64,000 nt of DNA from Tessaracoccus caeni. GTDB taxonomy: Bacteria > Actinomycetota > Actinomycetes > Propionibacteriales > Propionibacteriaceae. The translations under genes were made by a program, and so were the position numbers. The notes under the pieces are model-generated. The model did no database searches and was not told where the DNA came from. It saw only the letters and a program-made list of their open reading frames with translations. Below are positions 1-8,349 of the stretch, piece by piece. The DNA is taken from positions 62,001 through 126,000 of the forward strand of contig NZ_JARGDO010000006.1 in the NCBI RefSeq assembly GCF_029211185.1. The letters run 5' to 3'. Positions within the stretch are counted from its first letter, which is position 1; each line of letters begins with the position of its first letter.

Positions 1-1
1 G

Positions 2-424
2 TGCCTCACCCTCGGTCTTCCCGCCCAGCGCGCCGACGAGGTGCTCGACCTGGTCGGGCTCACCGCCGCCGAGGGGCGTCGTCGCGTGCGCGGCTACTCG
101 CTCGGGATGCGGCAGCGACTCGGCATCGCCCAGGCGCTACTCACCGACCCTCCGGTGCTGGTGCTCGACGAGCCGGCCAACGGCCTCGATCCCCAGGGCC
201 AGCGGTGGCTCGGCGACCTGCTGCGCTCACGGGCCGAGCGAGGCGGGGCGATTCTGCTGTCCAGCCATCAGCTCTCCGAGGTCGAACGCCTAGCCGACCG
301 GCTCGTCGTCATCGCCGATGGCCGGATCGTCGCCGACGACACCCTGGCGTCGCTGCGCGCTGAGCACGGCGACATCACCGAGTTCTACTTCTCCGCCACC
401 GCCCCGCACGACCGCGCCGCCTGA
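2..424 (+). CDS. ABC transporter ATP-binding protein, 3' part
   Basis: This is the C-terminal part of the ATPase of an ABC exporter; the gene starts upstream of the window, so the Walker A motif is not visible. Seen are an ABC signature of the form SLGMRQR (about visible residue 33), a Walker B plus D-loop reading LDEPANGLDP, and the switch histidine in LSSHQ. That wording is typical of BcrA/NatA-type ATPases that work with ABC-2 permeases. The stop is 34 bases before the ATG of a same-strand membrane protein, so the two probably form one exporter. The substrate cannot be read from the sequence; bacitracin/lantibiotic-type export is one family precedent. Confidence 0.9.
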   Translation, partial: CLTLGLPAQRADEVLDLVGLTAAEGRRRVRGYSLGMRQRLGIAQALLTDPPVLVLDEPANGLDPQGQRWLGDLLRSRAERGGAILLSSHQLSEVERLADRLVVIADGRIVADDTLASLRAEHGDITEFYFSATAPHDRAA

Positions 425-458
425 CCCACCACTGAAACCCTCAAGAAAGGAACTGATC

Positions 459-1244
459 ATGACCATCGCGCCCACCACCGGCACCCGGCGCAGCACCCCG
501 TCGGCCACCGTATCCGCCACCCATAGGGTCTCGACGGCACGACTCTGGGCCGTCGAGCTGCGCAAGCTCGTCGACACGCCCTCGGGTGTCGCCCTCGTCG
601 CCGCCGGCGCCCTGCTGGCGGGCATCTTCGGCGGCGGCGCGGTCCTCTTCATCGACGACGTGACCTACGGTGACGTCGCACGCCTCGCCGGCATCCCGCT
701 TCTCACGCTGCTGCCGGTGCTGGCCATCCTGCTCGCCACGTCGGCGCGCCATCACCGCACCGCCCTCGCCACCTACGCCCTCGTCCCTGCCCGCGGCCGG
801 ATTCTCACCGCGCAGGCGCTGGCGGTGATCACCCTCGGCCTGATCGCTGCGGCCCTGACGCTCGTCGCGGCCGCCATCATCACCCCGGTCGGTGGCCTGG
901 TGACCAGCCAACCCGTCCCCTGGACCATCGACGGGGGCAGCCACGGTGCGCTCACCGTCGGCATCGTCCTCGCGGCCCTGTCCGGCTACGCCATCGGCCT
1001 CGCCACCGGTCTGGCGCCGGTCGCGATCACCATCGTGCTCGCTTGGCCCCCCATCGCCCTGCTGCTGTCGATCATCCCCACCGCCGCCGACGTGCTGGCC
1101 TGGCTCGACGTCAACGCCGTCGCCGCTCTCTCCGACGGGGCCACGGGCGTCGAGGTGGCACGCGTGGCCACCGGCGTCGTCGCGTGGATCCTGGTGCCCG
1201 GCGTCGTCGGGGTCGTGCGGGAGCTACGGACGGAGGTGCGATGA
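459..1244 (+). CDS. ABC-2 type transporter permease
   Basis: A 261-residue membrane protein. I chose the ATG at 459 because AAGAAAGGA lies just upstream; the open frame continues further up but overlaps the ATPase gene. After a basic, Ser/Thr-rich N-terminus there are about six hydrophobic segments (for example VALVAAGALLAG, LLTLLPVLAILLA, and a long stretch around residues 165-215), as in ABC-2 permeases. It should be the membrane partner of the upstream ATPase. Its stop overlaps the start of the erythromycin-esterase-like gene (ATGATGA), so the three genes are translationally coupled, which is consistent with a resistance or cell-envelope role. Confidence 0.8.
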   Translation: MTIAPTTGTRRSTPSATVSATHRVSTARLWAVELRKLVDTPSGVALVAAGALLAGIFGGGAVLFIDDVTYGDVARLAGIPLLTLLPVLAILLATSARHHRTALATYALVPARGRILTAQALAVITLGLIAAALTLVAAAIITPVGGLVTSQPVPWTIDGGSHGALTVGIVLAALSGYAIGLATGLAPVAITIVLAWPPIALLLSIIPTAADVLAWLDVNAVAALSDGATGVEVARVATGVVAWILVPGVVGVVRELRTEVR

Positions 1245-2500
1245 TGACCGCCCACAGCCTTCCCACGCCGCCCGCCAAGACGCGGCGACGGGTGCTCACG
1301 ACGCTCCTCGTCGTCCTCGCGGCGATCGCCCTTCTCGCCGGCGGCGCCATCGGGTGGAGTCTCTTCTCGACACGCGCGCAAGGCACGCCTGACGCGACCG
1401 AGTTCGCCGAGGCCATCGTGTCGGATGAGATCGCCGTCGCCACCGTCCTCGCCCTGGGCGAGGCGACGCACGGCAACGCCGAGTTCCAGTTCCAGCGCCT
1501 CACCCTGGTGCAGAAGCTGCCTCAGTTCCGGGCGATCATGCTCGAAGAGGACTACGGCAACACCGCCCTGGTGGACGCGTTCATCCAGGGCGGCCCCGGC
1601 ACTGCGGAGGACGCGGCCAAGCGGTTCGGATTCCGCCTCAACCACACCGTCCAGATGGCCGAGCTGCTCCACTGGCTCCACGACCACAACGCCGGCGTGC
1701 CCGACGCCGAGCGCATCCGCATCGTCGGCGTCGACACCCAACGCGTGGACGCGTCGAAGGACATCGCCCTCTCCTGGCTCGCCCAGCACGACGAGGCCGC
1801 GGCCGAACAACTGCGCGCGCAGCTCGCCGGGTGGACCGATGACAGCGATGCCACGGACGCAGCGACTACGCGTCCCGTCGTCGACGAGCTCGTCGCCGCC
1901 GTCGAAGCCACGCCGGAGAGCGACGGACGTGCGCACGCCGTCAACGCCGCCACTGCGCTCAGCCAAGGTCTCGACCTCGCCTCCGCCAGCGACCTGGACT
2001 ACATCGCGGTGCGAGCTCAGATCATGGCCGCCAACGTCGGCCGCACCGTCGAGGAAGAGGCCGAGCGCGGAAACGAACATTCCTTCCTCTTCGCCCACAA
2101 CGGCCACGTCGACAAGGCCTCCGCCGCGTTCGCAGCCAAGGATCTCGGCGCTCTCCTCGTCGACGAGTACGGCGACGGCTACCGGGTGATCGGCACCGAG
2201 GTGCACCACAGCTCCTTCATCACCGGGCGTGGCGGGGAGCGTTGGGAGGTCTCGCTCACCAACCGCACCCCGCTGCGAGGGATGTTCGACGGCACCGCCG
2301 AGGGATACCTCGAGTTCGCCACCGCCGCACCGGAGAACCGGGAGCTGCTGAACAGGCCCGTGCGGATGGCCAGCGCCGGCGAAGGCATGCAGCAATGGCA
2401 GGCGTGGATACCGTGGTTCAACTCCGTCGAGATGACGCCGGAGACCAGCTACGACGCGCTGATCCTGGTCGAGAGCGCCACACCGGTGACGCCGCTGTGA
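1241..2500 (+). CDS. erythromycin esterase family protein, membrane-anchored
   Basis: A 419-residue protein with a single N-terminal hydrophobic segment (about residues 19-42) preceded by TRRR, so it is probably anchored and faces outward. The body carries the erythromycin esterase/succinoglycan-biosynthesis fold signature: GEATHG at about 73-78 followed by a conserved Glu (81), and a later FAHNGHV motif supplying a second histidine. Family members hydrolyse macrolide lactones, but many relatives have other or unknown substrates, so macrolide resistance is only a possibility. It overlaps the upstream ABC permease by four bases, forming a three-gene operon; an exporter plus a hydrolase suggests a defence or envelope function. 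Confidence 0.82.
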   Translation: MMTAHSLPTPPAKTRRRVLTTLLVVLAAIALLAGGAIGWSLFSTRAQGTPDATEFAEAIVSDEIAVATVLALGEATHGNAEFQFQRLTLVQKLPQFRAIMLEEDYGNTALVDAFIQGGPGTAEDAAKRFGFRLNHTVQMAELLHWLHDHNAGVPDAERIRIVGVDTQRVDASKDIALSWLAQHDEAAAEQLRAQLAGWTDDSDATDAATTRPVVDELVAAVEATPESDGRAHAVNAATALSQGLDLASASDLDYIAVRAQIMAANVGRTVEEEAERGNEHSFLFAHNGHVDKASAAFAAKDLGALLVDEYGDGYRVIGTEVHHSSFITGRGGERWEVSLTNRTPLRGMFDGTAEGYLEFATAAPENRELLNRPVRMASAGEGMQQWQAWIPWFNSVEMTPETSYDALILVESATPVTPL

Positions 2501-2527
2501 GCCCTCGACCGGATGGTCAGCCCGGAT

Positions 2528-3652
2528 CTACAGATCCATCACCACGACGCCGCGACCCTTCATCGAGCCGTCGGTCAGGCGCGCGTAGCCGTCGTTGACG
2601 TCGTCCAGGCTGAAGGTCTGGTTCACCACGCCGTCGACATCGATCTCGCCGTTGGCCGCCATGCCGATCACGGCAGGCAGGTCCACTCGGGTTCGGGCGC
2701 CGTAAGAGCCGATGATCGACTGGCCGCGTCGCACGGTGCGGTTGATCTCCACCTCGGCCTTCTGCACGCCGGAGCCCAGGCCGATCGGCACCATGCGGCC
2801 ACCGTCGGCCAGGATGTCGAGGGCGGTGGTCCAGGTCTGGGGACGCCCGAGGGCCTCGAAGGCGACGTTGACGCCCACCCCGCCCGTGAGCGCGAAGACC
2901 TTCTCCCGTGGGTTGTCGCGGGTGAGGTTGATCACGTCGGTGGCGCCGAGCTCACGAGCGGCCTCGAGCTTGGCATCGTCGACGTCGATCGCGATCACTT
3001 GACGGGCGCCCATCGTCTTGGCGAACTCGATGATCATCGAGCCCACACCACCGGTGGCGACGACGGCGGCGGTCTCGCCGTAGCGCAGATCGGCGCCGCG
3101 ACGCACGGCACCGTAGGCCGTCATGGCCGCGCAGCCGAGGATGGCGGCGTTGCGCACGTCGAGATTCTCGGGCACGACGGCGACGGAGGTGGCGGGCACC
3201 ACGCAGTACTCGGCGAGGCCGCCCATGGAGTACATCCAGATCGGGCTGCCGTCGAGATCGGCGAGGCGGGTCTCGCCGTCGTACAGCACGCCCTTCAGAC
3301 GATTGAGCTCGAAGAAGGGCGCGCACAGGTCGTCGCGGCCCTCCCGGCAGGCGCGGCACTGTCCGCAGGGCATGAGGAAGGCTCCTGCCACCTTCATTCC
3401 GACGTCCAGCCCCGGCAGCGTGGTTCCTTCGCCGATCTCGACGATGGTGCCCGCCACCTCGTGGCCGAGCACGCAGGGCGTCGGGAAGGCGATGTGTCCT
3501 CCGATGACGTGCAGGTCGGAGTGGCAGAGGCCGCAGGCGCTCACCTTCAGCAGGACTTCGTTGACGCGGGGACGGGGAGTGCGGATCGTTTCGATGCGCA
3601 GGGGCCCACCCGGGCTCCTCAGCACCGCTGCTCGCATGGTTTCCGGGATCAT
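2528..3652 (-). CDS. zinc-dependent alcohol dehydrogenase (MDR superfamily)
   Basis: A 374-residue medium-chain dehydrogenase. The start at 3652 has a strong ribosome site (GGAGGTGAC next to ATG); an in-frame start 13 codons upstream lacks one. Catalytic zinc ligands are visible as Cys43 and the GHE motif at 63-65. The structural zinc site is complete, with Cys at 96, 99, 102 and 110, and a Rossmann motif (ATGGVGS) follows in the second half. It should oxidise an alcohol or reduce an aldehyde with NAD(P); the substrate is unknown. It is divergent from the glycoside hydrolase at 3817, and the AT-rich gap between them (3653-3816) should hold both promoters. Confidence 0.88.
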   Translation of the reverse strand: MIPETMRAAVLRSPGGPLRIETIRTPRPRVNEVLLKVSACGLCHSDLHVIGGHIAFPTPCVLGHEVAGTIVEIGEGTTLPGLDVGMKVAGAFLMPCGQCRACREGRDDLCAPFFELNRLKGVLYDGETRLADLDGSPIWMYSMGGLAEYCVVPATSVAVVPENLDVRNAAILGCAAMTAYGAVRRGADLRYGETAAVVATGGVGSMIIEFAKTMGARQVIAIDVDDAKLEAARELGATDVINLTRDNPREKVFALTGGVGVNVAFEALGRPQTWTTALDILADGGRMVPIGLGSGVQKAEVEINRTVRRGQSIIGSYGARTRVDLPAVIGMAANGEIDVDGVVNQTFSLDDVNDGYARLTDGSMKGRGVVVMDL

Positions 3653-3718
3653 GTCACCTCCATAGTTTGTTATGACATTTATATTCTGCACTACTACGTG
3701 TTGTACGCCTAGACCTGG

Positions 3719-3729
3719 GTAGCGCTAAC
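3719..3729. promoter_or_regulatory. possible LacI-type operator half-palindrome
   Basis: GTAGCGCTAAC is a near palindrome around AGCGCT in the divergent gap between the alcohol dehydrogenase and the GH2 gene. LacI-family sugar regulators often bind sites with a central CG inside such a palindrome. No LacI gene is in view, so this is a weak suggestion. Confidence 0.2.
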
Positions 3730-3816
3730 TCTTTGATATTACGAATGGATATAGCGACGCGGTGCGCGCCCGAACAAACTCGGCCACAGCCACGCCCACC
3801 CATGAGAAGCTGGGGC

Positions 3817-6615
3817 ATGCTGACTGAATGGGGTGAGCGTCTCAACGTCGACGCCGTCTTGCCTGAGTACCCACGGCCTCAACTGGTGCGCGACTCCTAT
3901 CTCAACCTCAACGGCATCTGGGACCACGCGTTCACCGACGCCGACGCGCCGCGGCCGTCGGAGTGGGACGGCCCCATCGTCATCCCCTTCTCCCCCGAGG
4001 CAGCGCTGTCGGGAGTGAACCGCACCCTCCAACCCGACGAGGCGCTCTGGTATCGCGCCTTCTTCCACCTGCCCGACGACTTCATCCGCAACCGCGTCCT
4101 GCTGCACTTCGGGGCGGTCGATCAAGACTGCGAGGTGTGGGTCAACGGGGAGCCGGTCGGTGGCCACTCCGGCGGCTACCTGCCCTTCGCCTTGGACATC
4201 ACCGACGCGCTGTGGGCCGCCAAGCGCCACGGCCGCACGCACGAACTGACCGTCAAGGTGCGCGACGTCACCGACACCTCCTACCGCTCCCGAGGCAAGC
4301 AGACCCTCGACCCCGGCGGGATCTGGTACACCGCGCAGTCGGGCATCTGGCAGACGGTGTGGCTGGAGTCGGTGCCGGAGACCTGGATCAAGGACGTGGT
4401 GTTGACGCCGCACCTCGACGACGGCGAGCTGGAGGTCCGCGTCACCGCCGCCGGGGCACCGGCGGGAGACGCCACCGTGGCGGTGCTCGCCGGCGAGAGC
4501 ATCGTCGGCCTGACCGCGCTCACCCCGGGCAGCACCGCCCGGATCCCGATCGACGACGTGCACCCCTGGTCTCCGGAGGATCCGTATCTCTACGACGTCG
4601 AGGTGCGGCTGGCGGACGACCAGGTGCGCTCGTACGTCGGCATGCGGTCGTTCGGCCTCGGGCCCAATAAAGACGGCCGTACGCAATTGCTGCTGAACAG
4701 CGAGCCCTACCTGCACGCAGGGCTGCTCGACCAGGGCTACTGGCCCGACGGGCTGTACACGCCCCCGTCGGACGAGGCCATGGTGCACGACATCCAGACC
4801 GCCAAGGATCTGGGCTTCACCGTGCTGCGCAAGCACATCAAGATCGAGCCGCTGCGCTGGTATCACCATTGCGACCGGCTCGGGATGCTGGTGTGGCAAG
4901 ACCTGGTCAGCGGCGGGGAGACGCCGTCGCGCTTGGTGGTGAGCGCTCCCGCCGTGACGAGACTCCGACTCAACGACTCCCGCTACCGGCGCTTCGGTCG
5001 CGACGACCCCGCTGGCCGAGAGGAGTTCTACCGCGAGCTGGAGGGCACCGTCGCGCTGCTTCGTTCGGTGCCGAGCCTGGCTCTGTGGGTGCCGTTCAAC
5101 GAGGGCTGGGGCCAGTTCGACGCCAAGGAGGCGACGCGGAGGCTCCGTGCGCTCGACCCGACCCGCCCGATCGACCACGCGTCGGGGTGGCACGACCAAG
5201 GAGCCGGCGATCTCGCCAGCCGTCACGTCTACTTCCGGACCTACCGACTCTCCGACGCCGATGCCGACGATCCCCGCGCCGCGGCGCTCACCGAGTACGG
5301 TGGCTATTCGCTCCCCGTCGAGGGCCATACCTGGTCTGACAAGGAGTTCGGCTATCGCCGCTACACCGACCGCACGGCCTTGGAACTCGGCTTCCTGAGA
5401 CTGCAGCACGCCGAGATCGGGCCCGCCATCGATCGAGGCCTGGCGGCTTTCGTCTACACGCAGTTGGTGGACGTGGAGGAGGAGACGAACGGCCTGCTCA
5501 CCTACGACCGACGCATACTCAAGCTCGACCCCGAGCAGGTACGCACCTCCAACCGACGGCTGCGGCAGCGCCATGCTGCGGCGTGCGGTGCGGGGCTGGC
5601 GCCCCAGGAGGTGCTCGAGCGCGAGATCAGCGCTCCCGTCTCACTCACCCTCACCGACGGCCGGCTGAACCCGGAGGCGATCGGTTGGACGCGGACACCG
5701 TTGATCCGCACCGACGGCATCGGCCACGGACGACGAGGGCGAGGTCGCAACAAACGATGGGAGTACTGGGCCGTCACCACCCCAACGCACATCGTCGCCC
5801 TGGTGCTCTCCGACCTCGAATACGCGGCGGTGCATGGGCTGTGGGTGCTGGACAGGGCCACCGGCGAGGCCGTCTCGCACGACGCCATCAGCGCCTTGGG
5901 ACGCAGCATCTCCCTGCCAGGAACACTCGGCGAAGGCCCTTGTCGCGGCCGGACAAGACAGGTGAGCATCGCCATCGACGAGGTCGCCGGCGGCACCCGG
6001 ATCCGAGGCCGCGGCGCCCGGATCGTGTTCGACATCGTCGCCGAGCGGCCCGAGGGCCACGAGAGCCTCGGCGTCGTGGTGCCCTGGACCGACACGCTAT
6101 TCCAGTACACGGTCAAGGACGTGGCTCGGCCCGCACGCGGCACGATCTGGCTCGACGGCGTCGCCTACGACGTGCCCGCCGGCGAGTCCTTCGCGACGCT
6201 CGACCACGGTCGCGGCCGCTGGCGGTACTCGATGCACTGGAATTGGGGCGCCGGTTCCGGGGTCGTCGACGGGAGAGTGCTCGGCATCCAGCTGGGAGGC
6301 AAATGGACCGACGGCACAGGCAGCGTCGAGAACGCCCTCGTCGTCGACGGCCGGCTCAGCAAGATCTCGGAGGAGTTGGTCTGGGACTACGACCCCGAGA
6401 ACTGGCTCGCCCCCTGGACGGTGCGCGGCTCTACCGTCGATCTTGTGTTCACGCCGTTCCACCTGAAGCGCTCGGCGACCGACCTGAAGGTCTTCTCGTC
6501 ACACACCCACCAGTGCTTCGGCCACTGGTCGGGCGTCGTCGACGACGAGAACGGAACCCCTGTCCGCGTGGAAGGCCTCACCGGCTGGGCCGAAGACGTC
6601 CGCAACCGCTGGTAA
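3817..6615 (+). CDS. glycoside hydrolase family 2 protein fused to a DUF2804 domain
   Basis: A protein of about 932 residues; the ATG at 3817 is preferred over upstream in-frame starts, because the text before it has no GH2 character. The first ~590 residues follow GH2 architecture: sugar-binding jelly roll (LNGIWDHAF, VWVNGEPVGGHSGGY), immunoglobulin-like domain, and a TIM barrel with the acid/base Glu in VPFNEGWGQ and a probable nucleophile Glu in ALTEYGGY. No signal peptide is seen, so it is probably cytoplasmic. The last ~330 residues look like DUF2804 (WNWGAGSG, GIQLGGKWTDGTG, ENALVVDGRLSKI, a GWAE-containing end), normally a stand-alone protein of unknown function. No frameshift is apparent at the junction, so this is a real fusion. 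Substrate unknown; a beta-galactosidase or beta-glucuronidase-like activity is possible. Confidence 0.85.
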   Translation: MLTEWGERLNVDAVLPEYPRPQLVRDSYLNLNGIWDHAFTDADAPRPSEWDGPIVIPFSPEAALSGVNRTLQPDEALWYRAFFHLPDDFIRNRVLLHFGAVDQDCEVWVNGEPVGGHSGGYLPFALDITDALWAAKRHGRTHELTVKVRDVTDTSYRSRGKQTLDPGGIWYTAQSGIWQTVWLESVPETWIKDVVLTPHLDDGELEVRVTAAGAPAGDATVAVLAGESIVGLTALTPGSTARIPIDDVHPWSPEDPYLYDVEVRLADDQVRSYVGMRSFGLGPNKDGRTQLLLNSEPYLHAGLLDQGYWPDGLYTPPSDEAMVHDIQTAKDLGFTVLRKHIKIEPLRWYHHCDRLGMLVWQDLVSGGETPSRLVVSAPAVTRLRLNDSRYRRFGRDDPAGREEFYRELEGTVALLRSVPSLALWVPFNEGWGQFDAKEATRRLRALDPTRPIDHASGWHDQGAGDLASRHVYFRTYRLSDADADDPRAAALTEYGGYSLPVEGHTWSDKEFGYRRYTDRTALELGFLRLQHAEIGPAIDRGLAAFVYTQLVDVEEETNGLLTYDRRILKLDPEQVRTSNRRLRQRHAAACGAGLAPQEVLEREISAPVSLTLTDGRLNPEAIGWTRTPLIRTDGIGHGRRGRGRNKRWEYWAVTTPTHIVALVLSDLEYAAVHGLWVLDRATGEAVSHDAISALGRSISLPGTLGEGPCRGRTRQVSIAIDEVAGGTRIRGRGARIVFDIVAERPEGHESLGVVVPWTDTLFQYTVKDVARPARGTIWLDGVAYDVPAGESFATLDHGRGRWRYSMHWNWGAGSGVVDGRVLGIQLGGKWTDGTGSVENALVVDGRLSKISEELVWDYDPENWLAPWTVRGSTVDLVFTPFHLKRSATDLKVFSSHTHQCFGHWSGVVDDENGTPVRVEGLTGWAEDVRNRW

Positions 6616-6703
6616 CCCCATCCACCCGCTCTAAGACAGGGGATCAAGCCACCCTCTAAGACACCGAACCACCCGACCCTCCCCAACACACGGAACCCAC
6701 TCA

Positions 6704-7303
6704 CGCTCTTCGAGGTGCGAGGCCGCCTGCGGCCGAGCCTCGAGGAGAGCGACCGCCAGCCGAAGAGGCTGAGTCGTGTGGAGAGACCACGCTCTTCGAG
6801 GTGCGGAGCGCAGCGGAGCCTCGAGGAGAGCGACCGCCAGCCGAACGCTCAGCCCGACACCGTGATCGGGTTCCTGCGGACTCTCACGCTGGGTCTTTTC
6901 GAGGCTCGCTAGCGCTCGCACCTCAAAGACCGTGAAGTCACATCTCTCTCCTCGAAGAGCGACATCCCCCCTCACGCTCTTCGAGGTGCGGAGGCGCTGG
7001 GCGAGGAACGAGCCCCAAAAAGCCGTAGCCTCGAGGAGAGCCAGCTGGCAGCCGAAGAACCAAGTCGTGTGGAAGATGAGGTTCGCGAGTGGGTGTGGTG
7101 GGCGTAAAAGCCGTGAGCCCGCGCGAAGCGCCGTGAGGCGGCCGGCGGCGGGCACTTCGAGGCTCGCTTCGCTCGCACCTCAGCAACCGCGACCCCATCC
7201 GGAACACGACGAACCCCACCACAGTTCCCGACCACAAGCCCCTCAGACGCGGTCACGCTCTCCTCGAGGCTCGGCCGCAGGCGGCCTCGCACCTCGAAGA
7301 GCG
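6704..7303. repeat. cluster of six dispersed palindromic repeats
   Basis: Copies lie at about 6704-6750 (+), 6790-6831 (+), 6892-6931 (-), 6975-7041 (+), 7153-7191 (-) and 7256-7303 (-). Each full copy starts GCTCTTCGAGGTGCG and ends GAGCCTCGAGGAGAGC, so the ends are imperfect inverted repeats. The middle varies: GGCCGC-type, GAGCGCAGCG-type, a short GCTCGCTTCGCTCGC core, or a longer spacer. The family recurs at 9.5-10.3, 11.1-12.6, 17.4-18.0, 44.8, 54.1-54.6 and 57.4 kb, always between genes. Confidence 0.88.
7009..7303 (+). repeat. left arm of ~290-bp inverted duplication around parB-dnaA
   Basis: Read on the opposite strand, 17470-17762 repeats this segment over its whole length with scattered differences. 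Shared landmarks in order are AGCCGTAGCCTCGAGGAGAG, GGCAGCCGAAGAAC, GCGTAAAAGCCGTGAGCCCG, CTCAGCAACCGCGACCCC and CATCCGGAACACGACG. The end is a palindromic repeat copy in both. Confidence 0.85.
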
Positions 7304-7458
7304 TGGGTTGGAGCACCGCCGAGAGCACAGAGGCGAGGACCACCCGGAACACAGAGGCGAAGACACCACCGAGGGCGTGGACGCGATTCGCCTCGAAGAG
7401 CGTCAGATGGCTTTACCTATTTATCGACAAAACTACTTAACTCTTAACTGCTAAATAG

Positions 7459-8349
7459 CTATACGTCCACCGTTGTGCCGTCGAGGATGGCCATGATGCG
7501 GTCCAGATCCTCTCCGGTGGCGAACTCGATGGTGATGCGGCCCTTGTTGCGGCCGATATCCACCTTCACCCTGGTATCGAACTGATCGCTCAACTGACGT
7601 GAGAGCGTGCGCTCCTGATCGGACGGCTGCCGAGGGCCTCGAACGATCCGGGTCTTCTGGCCGCGCTGCGCCAGCGCCACTAGTTCTTCCGTGGTGCGCA
7701 CCGACAGACCCTCAGCGATGATGCGTTGCGCCAGCTCCTCCTGCTCCTTGGGGTCGCTCAAGCCGAGCAGCGCCCGTGCGTGCCCCGCGGAGATCACACC
7801 GGCGGCCAGGCGGAGCTGCACCTTCGGGGGCAGGTTCAGCAAGCGCAGGGTGTTGCTGATCTGGGGACGTGAGCGATGGATCCGCTTGGACAGTTCGTCT
7901 TGTGTGCAGGCGAAATCGTCGAGGAGCTGACGGTAGGCGTTGGCTTCCTCAATCGGGTTGAGGTCGGCCCGATGCAGGTTCTCAAGCAGTGCGTCGCGCA
8001 GGAGGGCGTCGTCGTCCGTGGTTCGGATGATCGCCGGGATAGCCTCCTTCCCGGCACGCTCGCTGGCGCGAAGCCGCCTCTCGCCCATGACGAGTTCATA
8101 GGCGCCGCGTCCCACCTCTCGCACAACGACGGGCTGCAGCACGCCGAACTCGCGGATCGACTCCGCGAGTTCCGCCAGATCGTCCTCGTCGAAGTTCGTG
8201 CGCGGTTGCTTGGGATTGGGCTGAATAGAGGAGAGCGGGATCTCCATGAAGCGGGCCCCAGCGATCTCGGGAACCTCCGGCACATCGTCGGTTCTGGCGA
8301 ACAGATCACCCAGACCCTTGCCCAGACCTCCTTGTCGTGCGGCTGCCAT
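7459..8349 (-). CDS. parB: chromosome partitioning protein ParB
   Basis: A 296-residue ParB (CTP-dependent DNA clamp). N-terminal ParB/Srx domain with SSIQPNPKQPRTNFDE, the arginine-rich CTP-binding motif GERRLRASE (about residue 91), a central helix-turn-helix region (QDELSKRIHRSRPQISNTLRLL) that reads parS, and a C-terminal dimerisation segment ending in TVDV. It loads at parS sites, spreads, and with ParA separates sister origins. The ATG at 8349 follows GGAGGAG; a GTG one codon earlier is too close to it. The start overlaps the parA stop by one base, so both come from one transcript. Length is normal for actinobacterial ParB. Confidence 0.97.
   Translation of the reverse strand: MAAARQGGLGKGLGDLFARTDDVPEVPEIAGARFMEIPLSSIQPNPKQPRTNFDEDDLAELAESIREFGVLQPVVVREVGRGAYELVMGERRLRASERAGKEAIPAIIRTTDDDALLRDALLENLHRADLNPIEEANAYRQLLDDFACTQDELSKRIHRSRPQISNTLRLLNLPPKVQLRLAAGVISAGHARALLGLSDPKEQEELAQRIIAEGLSVRTTEELVALAQRGQKTRIVRGPRQPSDQERTLSRQLSDQFDTRVKVDIGRNKGRITIEFATGEDLDRIMAILDGTTVDV

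Larger units (their letters stand above)
6616..7458. other. non-coding stretch between GH2 gene and parB, built of repeats
   Basis: No convincing gene. Nearly the whole stretch consists of copies of a dispersed palindromic repeat and one arm of an inverted duplication (both listed separately). Open frames here come from the repeat itself and have no recognisable protein character. The last ~60 bases before the parB stop are AT-rich. Confidence 0.7.

Noticed and set aside
1241-2500. Calling the erythromycin-esterase-like protein a macrolide resistance gene (ereA/B)
   Set aside because: Only the family motifs agree; it has a membrane anchor and no specific match to known Ere enzymes, so resistance is not claimed.
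6704-7303. The palindromic repeat clusters as a CRISPR array
   Set aside because: Copies occur in both orientations, are themselves long hairpins, have irregular spacing and variable centres, and no cas genes are present.
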